Below are positions 35,896 to 44,840 of a DNA stretch of 64,000 nt, piece by piece (the stretch's first letter is position 1; every line of letters begins with the position of its first letter). This stretch comes from Rhodospirillales bacterium URHD0017 (GTDB lineage: Bacteria > Pseudomonadota > Alphaproteobacteria > Reyranellales > Reyranellaceae). The translations under genes and the position numbers were made by a program. Below the pieces are notes generated by a model that was given only the letters and a program-made list of their open reading frames with translations, did no database searches and was not told where the DNA came from. The DNA lies in the NCBI GenBank assembly GCA_900110395.1, contig FODP01000029.1, positions 1 through 64,000 on the forward strand, given 5' to 3'.

Positions 35896-36071
35896 TCGGC
35901 TCCCCTTGGTTGTCTTTTCAACCTAGAGGAGAGTATCACTTTCTCCGGGTTCTTCAAGGAGGCCGACGATCGTACGTCGAGACGCACGCAATGCGGAAGA
36001 GACTTGCAACTCTCAACGTGAGGCGCCATCAACGGACTACGTTCGGTAGGCTCCCTTTGACTTTGAGAGGG

Positions 36072-36773
36072 ATGAAGGGACTCGATGATGGCGCTGCAAG
36101 GAATTTTCGGAACAATGGCGTCGTCGTTGTTCGCCGGTTTTTTGATCAGGGCACAATCACCAAGATGACTAGGGCTCTTGAAGCCTATCAACATGAGACG
36201 GTGTCTCGTCTGCCCAATAGCTTCTACGTTCGCGAGGCAAACAGCAAGGAGCTGCGCGGCCTTTGGTGGATGAACATATTTAGTCCATTCTTCGCTGATC
36301 TGCTTCAGGCAGAACCTCTCCTGGACTGCGTGTATTTTCTTACCGGCTGGCAGCCAAGACCGATGTTCGTGGAAGCTTTCATGAAGCCAGCCCAATGCGG
36401 CGGCCGCATCCCGCTCCACCAGGATATCGCCTACAGCGCAGTGTCGCCGCATCAGCAGGCGACAATCTGGGCGCCGATTGATCGCGTAAGGATCGCAAAT
36501 GGCGCCGTCCGATACCTTGCCGGATCGCATAGGGACGGGTTGAAGTCGCATCGAATGAGCGACGTGCACGGAAGCTCACTCGAAGTAGACGGGGACATTG
36601 TGGCATCCGCAAGATATCCAGAAGTCGTATACGAACTGAATCCTGGCGATATCATTGTTCACGACGGTCTTACTATGCACTACAGCAACGCCAACAACAG
36701 TCAAACGCGCCGGCGCGCCATTGCCCTTGGATATCGCGGTCATGGCACTGGATTCTCGGAACTAATAATCTGA
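36072..36773 (+). CDS. Phytanoyl-CoA dioxygenase-like Fe(II)/2-oxoglutarate oxygenase
   Basis: 233 residues from the ATG at 36072; ATG 35991 and TTG 35910 are in-frame alternatives that add residues outside the family core (ARNFRNNGVVVVRRFF normally lies near the start). Iron ligands are LHQDIAYS (HxD) and the His in TMHYSNAN, with the 2-oxoglutarate Arg in QTRRRAIAL. The Asp of HxD is present, so it is a hydroxylase type rather than a SyrB2-like halogenase. It is the last gene of the cluster and probably hydroxylates an amino acid or the finished product. Confidence 0.85.
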   Translation: MKGLDDGAARNFRNNGVVVVRRFFDQGTITKMTRALEAYQHETVSRLPNSFYVREANSKELRGLWWMNIFSPFFADLLQAEPLLDCVYFLTGWQPRPMFVEAFMKPAQCGGRIPLHQDIAYSAVSPHQQATIWAPIDRVRIANGAVRYLAGSHRDGLKSHRMSDVHGSSLEVDGDIVASARYPEVVYELNPGDIIVHDGLTMHYSNANNSQTRRRAIALGYRGHGTGFSELII

Positions 36774-36929
36774 GATGTTTGGTCGCCACGCGACAGGGAG
36801 CATGGCACGCCCAACCGTAAATCATAAAAATCTTTGGATCGTCTTAGACTTCCTTATGTCTTCCAGCGGCTGACTAGACACTCCACGGGAATGAACAGCG
36901 TATCCTGCAGCTCGATTTGCGATGGCAAT

Positions 36930-37728
36930 TCAGCCACCCCTCTCTTCCTGCTCTTTCCTTCGTAGACGAAACTCGCTGGATTGTTGGGCAGAATCCAAAG
37001 CGCTGCCGCAGATGCGCAAGGCCTCCGCATCGGCAACGGGCAGGGCGGCGTCGATCCACTGGCGACAGCTGGCAGAAAGAAACGTCACTTCATCGCCGTC
37101 CACGAGCTGCACAAAGGCGGCAATCTCGTCGCGGTGACGCCGGTGGTCCGCGGCAGAAATGTGGGGTCACCTCGTTCGTTAGGCTCGGCATAGAAGTAGA
37201 ACAACACAGGCCGGCGGGACAGGCGCCATGCTTCGGTTACCAGGCCAAAGGCGTGCTTGACGAGATGCGCGGCGTCGAGGTGACGAAAGCACAGTTCACC
37301 TGAGCGAAGCGCGTCGCGCATCGCGGCGAAACGGTCCATCAGCCCGCCCCACACCGGCCGATCGTAGGCGGACGACAGCGAAACCGTTTTGGCGTCGCGC
37401 AACGGCTCAAAGCGTTTTGACTCGACGCCGACTAAGTGGGTCGCCGTGATCACCACCGCGTCAAGCCAAGGGTGACGCCCGCCCGACCACGGCAATCGCG
37501 CGCAATACTCCACCTCGACGCGATCGGGCGTACCCATCGCTCCGGTGCCAGGTAGCGGCGGCAAATCCATCGGGCGCTCGATAGACCACCCGAAGGCATT
37601 CCCCGCCAGCGCGGCCGAGCTTACCGGATGAGCGAACTTTCCGCTGCCGACCTCGTCACCGCCGGCGGCGGCAAGTGGGCGCAGACTTGCGCTACGGGCA
37701 CGCCGGGAAGGAACGGGTTCTCGGTCAT
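36930..37728 (-). pseudogene. PD-(D/E)xK endonuclease, frameshifted (PGN_0703-like)
   Basis: The gene starts at the ATG at 37728 (MTENPFLPGVPVAQV), which has an AAGGAA ribosome-binding site and overlaps the previous stop (ATGA). The frame changes near 37,690 to LAAAGGDEVGSGKFAHPVSS, LPWSGGRHPWLDAVV and VESKRFEPLRDAK (Asp and Glu-x-Lys of a PD-(D/E)xK nuclease). It changes again at the G-run 37163-37166 to SAADHRRHRDEIAAFVQ, ending at 36930. Each break is repaired by adding one base to a C/G run. It is therefore either a recent pseudogene or an intact gene with sequencing errors. Such nucleases are found in defence islands. Confidence 0.7.
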
Positions 37729-38537
37729 TCTTTCCTTCCAACCCTCCAAGAAATGCGGTTGTCGAGTGCGCCAAGCAACGTGTCGTCATTGCAGGTCGAG
37801 GAGCCGACCAGCCGTTCGTCGAGCGCGTGAAAGGCGAACGTCATAGTGACGCCTTGCGCTTGGCCAAGCGCACGACATCCTCGGTCCAGCGCAGCCTCAA
37901 GCTCGGTGAGGTCGTAACGCGTGTAATAGTCCATCGGAGCCAACACCCTCAGATCGACGTGATCGGCCTCAAGGATTGCACTCTTTAGGCTGGGCGGGTA
38001 TGCGCGGGCGAGCAACCATATACAGCCGTAGCCTATGATCTCAATCGCGGCATAGAGCGGTGTATCGCTGGCGATCTTGAGCTCGATCAGCTCGAAGTGC
38101 CGCTCCCCGCACTGGTGGGCGAGGTCAATTGCGCGGCGCCCATCCGCGGCGCCGGCGATCAGTCCCGAGGCGACGGGCACTTGGTTAGCCCAGTCGGTGC
38201 GGCCAGTACGCCCGCAGGCTGCGGCAATCGCACGTTCCAACACTACCTCAGGACTCGTGTTATGCGCGGCGATCTGCAGCTGGGGACGCGGCCAGCGCCA
38301 GTTCTCCTGCGACCGATCACGATTGGTGGCAGCATCCCCACGCTTGTAATTGTCGACAACTGTTCGGAAGACCAGGTCGACGAGATCCTGATCGGTGGTC
38401 AGCTGCAGGTCGCGCATCGCCGAACGATGCCGCGTGCTGGCGATTCCCAGCGCGCTACGGACTGCCTCCTCTACGTGCTCAATCAACGACCTTGGAGTGC
38501 CTGAAGCAGTTCGGTTGATCTCTCGGCTTTTCCGCAC
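37725..38537 (-). CDS. Unknown protein with a nuclease-like D...ExK pattern
   Basis: 270 residues. The middle contains RRAIDLAHQCGERHFELIEL followed by K, that is an Asp and, 14 residues later, Glu-Leu-Lys on successive strands. This is the pattern of the PD-(D/E)xK core, followed by a helix (AAIEIIGYGCIWLLA). The N-terminal region is basic and helical. No family was recognised. It overlaps the next nuclease gene by 4 bases (ATGA), so the two probably work together. It is divergent from the 38732-44260 operon, with about 190 bases between them for two promoters. Confidence 0.65.
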   Translation of the reverse strand: MRKSREINRTASGTPRSLIEHVEEAVRSALGIASTRHRSAMRDLQLTTDQDLVDLVFRTVVDNYKRGDAATNRDRSQENWRWPRPQLQIAAHNTSPEVVLERAIAAACGRTGRTDWANQVPVASGLIAGAADGRRAIDLAHQCGERHFELIELKIASDTPLYAAIEIIGYGCIWLLARAYPPSLKSAILEADHVDLRVLAPMDYYTRYDLTELEAALDRGCRALGQAQGVTMTFAFHALDERLVGSSTCNDDTLLGALDNRISWRVGRKE

Positions 38538-38731
38538 TTAGCTCCTCTCGGCCTGTCGGGTGGCAAACGTCTACTGCGCCGCGGTGCTCCAAACCGTACC
38601 TCTGACTATGCGTCGATGCACCCTTCATAGGGCTATTGCGACGCGATATCATCGGCATATCATCGGCGAATCCTTGGTTGACCTCGCCGGCTGATGGCTT
38701 CAATTGAGAATACGACATTCTTGTCGCGCGC

Positions 38732-40129
38732 GTGCTAGCGAGAACTTCGGTGACCTCGGCTCAAGATGCTCGATTGGAGGAGCCTCGCACCCTCTTTACC
38801 GCTCCCTGGGATCCTATCGTCGTCCGGCGTGGGGACGCGTTGGGCTTGGGTGCGCTCACTAATGTTTTCGCAGAGGGGGTCGCGCCCGGGTTGAGCAATC
38901 GCGTCACCGACGGACGCTGGATCACCGTCCTCGCCTGGTGCCTCGATCGATCGCATCACGTCTTCCACGCGAGCGGCGGACGATCTCTCGAATCGCGGTC
39001 TGACCAAAGCAAGCGGTACCGCTGGCTTCGCCCGCTCGAATTGATGTGGGTAGCCCGGACCACGGCGCTCGCTGTCGATACCCGAGACCGTCCACTGCCG
39101 GGACGCAGGCGGGTGGAACCCTGGTACCGGCAGTATGACGAGAACGGCAAAGCCCCCAATCGTTTCGGTATGTCTATGGATCAGTTCCGTGCGTACCGTC
39201 AGACCGGTGTTTATGGTGGATACCGCGTCGCCTTTCGAAAATGGCCTGGCATGACGGTTGGCGGTGACGGATGGACACCGTCATCGACAACGGCAGCGCT
39301 CGCCAAATGGCTCGATGGCAGACTTGGGCCGGCGCACTGGCCTCCAAGGGCGAGTGGCGACGACGGCGTGTCCACCCAGAGCGCCAAGCGTGGTCGTGGG
39401 GAGGAAGATCACTGGTGGTTGCGGCACTGGCCGGCTTTCGATGGCCGCGGACGACGCGTAGACGATACCCTCCCGCGACAAAGGACCGATTACTCGGTGC
39501 TGCCAGAGGCCGACCTCCTGAGGCCGCCGATATTCGGTAGGCACCCGTCCGGAAACAGAAGGCGGGAGGTGGCGCTTCAGATCGCGCGATCTTCGGCCGT
39601 GAACCACGCCGGAATTTGCGAGCATCTGGGTAGCCATTTTCGGCATGAGCCTGAAACGAGCCTTCTGCCGGCTTTCTCCCGCCTGGCCGATGCGGGCATG
39701 GATGCGATGGGCTTGGTGGCGAAGGTGCTGACTGACAAGAGCAGCGTCAGTTTGGAAGAGGTTGCTAGTTTCCCCGGAGCGGTCGCGATCTGCAACAAAT
39801 TGCACGCCGCCTCTAAGGAATGGCGACGTCGAGCCACCATAGACATGCGCCATATTCAGACGGCCCATTTGTTTGCGGGCGCCATCAAGAGCGGCTCTCC
39901 CGGCGATTGCCTACGCGAGTTGCTCCGACATCACGAAAGTCACGGCGGCGGGCTGCGCTGGTTCGTGCTTCGCAAGGACAAGGTCGAGCCGCGCGTACCC
40001 CCCGGTTCCAACGCGTCGGGGTACGGCTTCCGCCTTTATTCTCTCTGCCGCCTTGCCGCGCAGTGCGGAGTGATAAGAGGAATGCCGGCTGCGTTGCGCG
40101 ACGCCGACGAGACGGAATTGGACGAGTAG
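38732..40129 (+). CDS. Unknown protein, first gene of the Tdp1-like/helicase operon
   Basis: 465 residues, not assigned to a family. The N-terminal part (about 35-200) is rich in Trp and Arg (FRKWPGMTVGGDGW, LDRSHHVFHASGG). The C-terminal third is helical (IDMRHIQTAHLFAGAI, CLRELLRHHESHGGGLRWF). There is no signal peptide or membrane segment, and no nuclease, ATPase or methylase motif was found. The gene ends 10 bases before the Tdp1-like gene, so it is part of a compact three-gene operon. It could be the specificity or target-recognition component. The start is uncertain; this one uses the full open frame (TTG/CTG-type start near 38732). Confidence 0.65.
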   Translation: MLARTSVTSAQDARLEEPRTLFTAPWDPIVVRRGDALGLGALTNVFAEGVAPGLSNRVTDGRWITVLAWCLDRSHHVFHASGGRSLESRSDQSKRYRWLRPLELMWVARTTALAVDTRDRPLPGRRRVEPWYRQYDENGKAPNRFGMSMDQFRAYRQTGVYGGYRVAFRKWPGMTVGGDGWTPSSTTAALAKWLDGRLGPAHWPPRASGDDGVSTQSAKRGRGEEDHWWLRHWPAFDGRGRRVDDTLPRQRTDYSVLPEADLLRPPIFGRHPSGNRRREVALQIARSSAVNHAGICEHLGSHFRHEPETSLLPAFSRLADAGMDAMGLVAKVLTDKSSVSLEEVASFPGAVAICNKLHAASKEWRRRATIDMRHIQTAHLFAGAIKSGSPGDCLRELLRHHESHGGGLRWFVLRKDKVEPRVPPGSNASGYGFRLYSLCRLAAQCGVIRGMPAALRDADETELDE

Positions 40130-40139
40130 GGGGCACTGA

Positions 40140-42131
40140 ATGGGGCACGGAAAAATGTCCTGGGAATCTCTTTTGGAAACCCAAGCGCCAGCGGAGTGCT
40201 TCCTGAAGGCGGCTCTGTTCACCACTTACGACCGAGCCGACGAACGCTTCGTCGTTGAGCATCTGCTGCCCTTGTTTCTCAAACTGGGCCACGAACACGA
40301 CGGCGAAAGCGCAGAGCGCCAATACTTTCTGCTTGAACTGGATCGCCGCCTTCAGGAAATCCACGACCGCATCGTGATCGTATCATCCACGGCCCGCGAG
40401 GAACCGCGGGCATCGGACGATAGGAACGAGCGGCCGGGCGCCACCTACGATTGGATCTGGCGATCGATCCGTCATTTGACGGTCGGCAGCGCACGAAAAG
40501 CCGTGCAACACTCGAAGCTTTGGCTTCTCCATTGGGGAAGCGCCGACGAGGACACAGATGAATATCTCGAGATCGTTATCTCCTCGGCAAATCTCACGCG
40601 GCCGGCCTTTCAGAGCCAGCTGCAGGCGGGATGGCGCGCATGCATCGCGCTTCAGCCTCAGCGCTCGGAAAATCGACTGGCCAAATGGGGTGTCCTGCCA
40701 GCCTTCTTGGAAGAACTGGGAAAATCTGCCGGCGAACCGCAACGCGTGCGAGCGTTCACCGAATTACTGGCGCGGGTGGAGTGCCCCAAGGACACGACGT
40801 TCCTCGCAAGCGTTCCGGGCATTTACTCCCGAAAGGAGCTTCATCGTAGGCCATGGGGCGCGGCGGGACTTGCGAGGATCGTTCCAGCAGGCAAGTCAAT
40901 GACGACGATCTCCGTTATTAGCCCATATGTCGGCTGGTGGACCCTCTCCTCTCTCCGGCGCTGGTGCGCTGAGGCCGGCGGATCGCCGAACCGGCTTGAG
41001 TTGGTCTGGATCGACAAGGACCACGCGTGGACGAAGTACTGGTGTCTGCCAAGGAGCACTGCAGAGCTATTGATGAAGTCGAAGGGTTCGATCAGACGAT
41101 ACACGAATGAGAGTGGCGAGCGCGTCGGTTTTCATGAAGAGCATCGCGCGGAGGATCCGCGTTGGTGCCACGCGAAGCTATATCATCTGCGGCGCGGTAA
41201 TTCGCGACGGCTCTTGGTTACGTCCGCAAACTTCAGCACTGCGGCTTGGGGGAACGAAGGCCGGAAGGGTGTCTGCGTGATCGAAAACTTCGAGCTGGGT
41301 GTGTGTATCCCTGTCGGTCCTGACGATTGGCCTTTCGACAATCTCGAATGCTTCGAAAACCCAAACGACATCGCAACCGTCGCGGTGGTGCCCTCGCAGT
41401 CGTCTAATCTCATCGCTTGGGCGAATGCAACCTGGGACGGAAAGACGATACGCATCGACTGCCGATGCGCCCAGGTCTCCGCGCTCTCCGGTGAATTGCG
41501 CGCCGGGTCGCATCGTGTACCGGTTAAGACATGGCGCCAAATCCCGGGTAGCAGCGTGTCCACTGCGAAGGTTGCCTACACAGGGTCCTGGGAACCGCCC
41601 TTCGCGATGGATCTGAAATGCCGGAATGAACACATCAGCGTGCCCATCTTTGATGAAAGATCGCAGGGCGAACGCGAAATGACCCTTCCACCGGAGGTCG
41701 ATGCTGAACTTGCGCAACTCCTGCGTGACCAGTTGCTGTTCGAGCAGTATGGCGGACGTATCGCGCTTGAGGACCCTGACACGGACATTCCCGACGCCGA
41801 CGGCGGGCTTGCGGACGGGGAGATTGAAGGCGCTGATGACAAGAACGGCTCAACGAGCCGCAGCCACGACAGCTATGTGGTGCCGTCGTTCGAATTGGCG
41901 CGCCAGCATTTCGAGATCGTCAACAATTGGGCGGCCAGGCTGGAGAAGTCTTCGGGAGCCAACAGTGAAGCTTGGGAGCGCGAATGGCTGCGCCGGGACG
42001 GCGAACTCCTGCTCGACGCCTTCAAACGTAAGTTCAAAGCCGATGGCATCAAAAATTCCTCGATCGCGCTTCCGAGCCGACTGGCGGCCGAAGAACTCGC
42101 CGTTCGATTGAAATACTTTCCCGAGGCATGA
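40140..42131 (+). CDS. Tdp1-like PLD-superfamily phosphodiesterase
   Basis: 663 residues. There are two PLD half-motifs of the HxK...N kind rather than HKD: QHSKLWLLHW followed by VISSANLTRPAF (about 122-158), and WCHAKLYHL followed by LLVTSANFSTAAWGNEG (about 342-372). SVPGIYSRKELHRRPWGAAG and FELGVCIPV between and after them also match the layout of tyrosyl-DNA phosphodiesterase 1, which removes proteins or adducts from DNA 3' ends. The last 150 residues are acidic and then helical, and are not part of that family. It overlaps the helicase start by 4 bases. Function as a DNA-end nuclease or phosphodiesterase in defence or repair is inferred. Confidence 0.8.
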   Translation: MGHGKMSWESLLETQAPAECFLKAALFTTYDRADERFVVEHLLPLFLKLGHEHDGESAERQYFLLELDRRLQEIHDRIVIVSSTAREEPRASDDRNERPGATYDWIWRSIRHLTVGSARKAVQHSKLWLLHWGSADEDTDEYLEIVISSANLTRPAFQSQLQAGWRACIALQPQRSENRLAKWGVLPAFLEELGKSAGEPQRVRAFTELLARVECPKDTTFLASVPGIYSRKELHRRPWGAAGLARIVPAGKSMTTISVISPYVGWWTLSSLRRWCAEAGGSPNRLELVWIDKDHAWTKYWCLPRSTAELLMKSKGSIRRYTNESGERVGFHEEHRAEDPRWCHAKLYHLRRGNSRRLLVTSANFSTAAWGNEGRKGVCVIENFELGVCIPVGPDDWPFDNLECFENPNDIATVAVVPSQSSNLIAWANATWDGKTIRIDCRCAQVSALSGELRAGSHRVPVKTWRQIPGSSVSTAKVAYTGSWEPPFAMDLKCRNEHISVPIFDERSQGEREMTLPPEVDAELAQLLRDQLLFEQYGGRIALEDPDTDIPDADGGLADGEIEGADDKNGSTSRSHDSYVVPSFELARQHFEIVNNWAARLEKSSGANSEAWEREWLRRDGELLLDAFKRKFKADGIKNSSIALPSRLAAEELAVRLKYFPEA

Positions 42132-44260
42132 TGCCGCCGATCAACCCCTTAAGCCTTTCGGCGCGGCGATGGGAATTCCTGTCTAACCCTGACCGATATG
42201 TGGCCGCAACCGAGCACTCCGAGCGCAAACTCGTCGTCGAAAGTACCCGCCGCCAGTTCCTGACGGCGAATGACATTCTCGCGCGGCTGAATGGCAGCTT
42301 CGGAAAATCTTCCCGACGGGGACTCCTGCTCGCTGACGACGTAGGTCTCGGAAAGACACCGATCGCGGCTTTGGTCGCATGGGTCGTCGCCTCTGCAGGG
42401 GACGGGCGTTCTGTGCGCATCCTGGCGCCGAACAACGTGATGATGCGGCGCTGGGAAGAAGAGCTGCTGGCGCATGTTGAACCATTGCAAAAATGTGCCT
42501 CCCATCTCGACGTCCGCAGAACCCGCGTCAAGGTCGGGAAGGTTGGCAAGCTTCGCGCCGGATCGATTCAGGTTGCCAAGCATTCCTATGCCGCTTCGAA
42601 GCAACCCCTCAAATGCAGTCTGCTCATCATCGACGAGGCGCATCGTGCCAAAGGCGACAAGACCGAGTTTCGAGCCGCATTGAAGAAGCAGCGCAAGCAC
42701 GCCGATCGTGTGCTGATCCTCACGGCGACGCCGTTCAGCATCCGGCTGGAGGAACTTGTCGGACTACTGGACCTGATTGACGCTCCAACGACGGTCAAGA
42801 GTCACGTGCGTACCTTCAGTCGCGCTCTCGACGACCTCTATTTCGGCAATACCGCTCGACGTGCCGAGGCCGTGGCCGGGCGCCTTGCCGCCAAGGCTGC
42901 GGCCACGCTGGAAGAAATCGCACCGTTTGTCATCCGCCACGCTGCCGACGACCTCCCGCTAGAGCAGCACAGGTTCGGAGCGCGTGCCGATTGGCCGATG
43001 CAGGTGCCGCATGCAACGGCGGAAGAAGAAGAGCTGATTCTGCGGATGGACCGCGCGCTACGAATTGCTGGTCGAACGGGAGCGGCGCGGAAGATGACCA
43101 ACGATCCGCGATTTCACGTCGGATGGCGCCACTACGATTCGGAGGTGCGTCGACTGATGAAGGAAGCGCCTCATCTCCCGCACCCCATCAGGGCTGTTTC
43201 CCAATTGCATCTGGCAGCGATCAAACATCAGCGCCAACGTGTAACGATTCATTCCAAAATCTTCGCTGTCGCTGAACACGTGAAGCGCATCGTGGGTGAG
43301 GAGGAGAAGGTCGTCCTGTTCTGCCACCATCATGCGACCGCGCAGGAACTCGCTGCGCATCTGCATTCAACGCTTCCTGAGATGCGCATGCGACGAACTC
43401 CTGCCAGGAACGTTTGGGAGGCGGCCTGGAAGGAGGCCCTCGCCATTTCTACTGACGGTGTCAACAATGGAAGGCTTCGCGACACCTTCATCCGTTGGCT
43501 CTGCTGCGACCTGATTCGCGCTCAGACCTCGCGTTGGCTGGACGGGAAGCGAGCCGTCGCGGCCGATCTGGCGAGCGCGCTGAACCGCTCACACGCGCGG
43601 CGTTGCCCGGAAGACGGTAGCATCGCCGAAGCGGCGCGCCATCTCTATGGGGCACTTGTCCAGTCCAGATCGAGCCGTGCAGTGCTCAAGGAAGCCGAGG
43701 GAAGGCTCGAGTTGCTGCCCGGCGCGAGCGGCGCGTCCCGCGTGCTAGCCGTTTGCAATCCGAGCGAAGGTCGCAACGAAAGTGACCTATTCATCCACAA
43801 CCAACAGCCAGATACCGCGATCTCCATTTTCAACAGCCCGTTTGGGCCGGACGTGCTGATCGCCACGGACAAGTTGTCGGAAGGTATCGACCTGCACCGG
43901 TACTGCCGACATCTAGTGCACTACGAACTCGATCCGAGCCCCATTCGAACTGTGCAAAGAAACGGTCGCTTGCGCAGGGTCAACAGCTGGGCCGCTCTGA
44001 CGGGCCAACCCATCCGCTACGCCTATCCGGCTTTCGGCGGGACACGAGACCACCGGCTGGTGCAGATCATGAAGAAGCGTATCGACAGTTTTTCGCTCCT
44101 GCTCGGCGGCGTGCAGGATTTTGATGTCGATCAGATCATCGATGCCGAGGAAAAGTGGCGCAATGACGTGATACAGCTCGCGAAAAGTCGTCTCGCGATG
44201 ACGGGCCGCCGGCTATGCGCGCGCGATCCGCAAGGGACGCGGGACCATAAGATCGCTTAG
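42128..44260 (+). CDS. SNF2-like superfamily 2 helicase/translocase
   Basis: 710 residues. Motif I is LLLADDVGLGKTPIAAL (about 75), motif Ia ILAPNNVMMRRWEEELL, motif II LLIIDEAHRAKG (about 168), motif III ILTATPFS, and the second lobe has VLFCHHHATAQELAAHL, LIATDKLSEGIDLHRY and PIRTVQRNGRLRRV. About 180 residues are inserted between the lobes. It would translocate on double-stranded DNA using ATP and feed or remodel the substrate of the Tdp1-like partner encoded directly upstream. It is the last gene of the operon. Confidence 0.9.
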   Translation: MMPPINPLSLSARRWEFLSNPDRYVAATEHSERKLVVESTRRQFLTANDILARLNGSFGKSSRRGLLLADDVGLGKTPIAALVAWVVASAGDGRSVRILAPNNVMMRRWEEELLAHVEPLQKCASHLDVRRTRVKVGKVGKLRAGSIQVAKHSYAASKQPLKCSLLIIDEAHRAKGDKTEFRAALKKQRKHADRVLILTATPFSIRLEELVGLLDLIDAPTTVKSHVRTFSRALDDLYFGNTARRAEAVAGRLAAKAAATLEEIAPFVIRHAADDLPLEQHRFGARADWPMQVPHATAEEEELILRMDRALRIAGRTGAARKMTNDPRFHVGWRHYDSEVRRLMKEAPHLPHPIRAVSQLHLAAIKHQRQRVTIHSKIFAVAEHVKRIVGEEEKVVLFCHHHATAQELAAHLHSTLPEMRMRRTPARNVWEAAWKEALAISTDGVNNGRLRDTFIRWLCCDLIRAQTSRWLDGKRAVAADLASALNRSHARRCPEDGSIAEAARHLYGALVQSRSSRAVLKEAEGRLELLPGASGASRVLAVCNPSEGRNESDLFIHNQQPDTAISIFNSPFGPDVLIATDKLSEGIDLHRYCRHLVHYELDPSPIRTVQRNGRLRRVNSWAALTGQPIRYAYPAFGGTRDHRLVQIMKKRIDSFSLLLGGVQDFDVDQIIDAEEKWRNDVIQLAKSRLAMTGRRLCARDPQGTRDHKIA

Positions 44261-44391
44261 ATTCTTCTCAGATGGGACAATCGTCAGCCAAGGCGTGAGA
44301 AATGCATGCACTGCTGCGCGCTCGCATGCCGCAGCGTGCGGTTACTGGTGACACAGGGACTCCTCAGAAGCCACAGCGTTACCTTGTCACC

Positions 44392-44840
44392 ATGCTCCGC
44401 GCACTTCCGTTACAGACTATAGTCGACATCGGCCGGCATGGCCTTGCGCTCGCTGTTCACTGCCCGACCTGTCACACGACGCGCAGCGCCTCGACGGATG
44501 ACCAAGTTGGCGACATCGGCTCTTTGCGACCGCTCGCCTTCGCTGCACGTTCGACCGGTTCAAAGGTCACCCATGCCGGAGTCGTGGCGTGCCGAAAATC
44601 CGGCCGCATGAGCTGCTGATTGTCGGCGGCCCTGTGACGCTCGCTTTCCTGACGTCCCCTCGTTACATCTGGGAAATCGACCAGGCGCAACTTGACAAGC
44701 CGCCGTGGTTCGGCGCCACAGATCACTATCGCTGCCCTGGCTGTGGCGCCGCGTGGAATGGCACATCCATGGGCCTGCGTGGCGGCCGGGCGGTTCTAGC
44801 TAGTGCTGCTAGGCCGCCTTCTTCTCCGGCGGGCGCATGA
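44392..44840 (+). pseudogene. Possible broken zinc-ribbon gene
   Basis: One frame gives MLRALPLQTIVDIGRHGLAL then VHCPTCH, ending in a stop at 44619. A second frame continues with RCTFDRFKGHPCRSRGVPKI, HELLIVGGPV and YRCPGCGAAWNG to 44840. The order of Cys pairs is like the intact zinc-ribbon protein at 48862, so this may be one gene split by a frameshift. No single frame explains the whole stretch. Bases 44261-44391 hold nothing recognisable. Confidence 0.35.

Noticed and set aside
36072-36773. SyrB2-type halogenase
   Set aside because: The first iron motif is HQD; a halogenase would have Gly or Ala in place of Asp.
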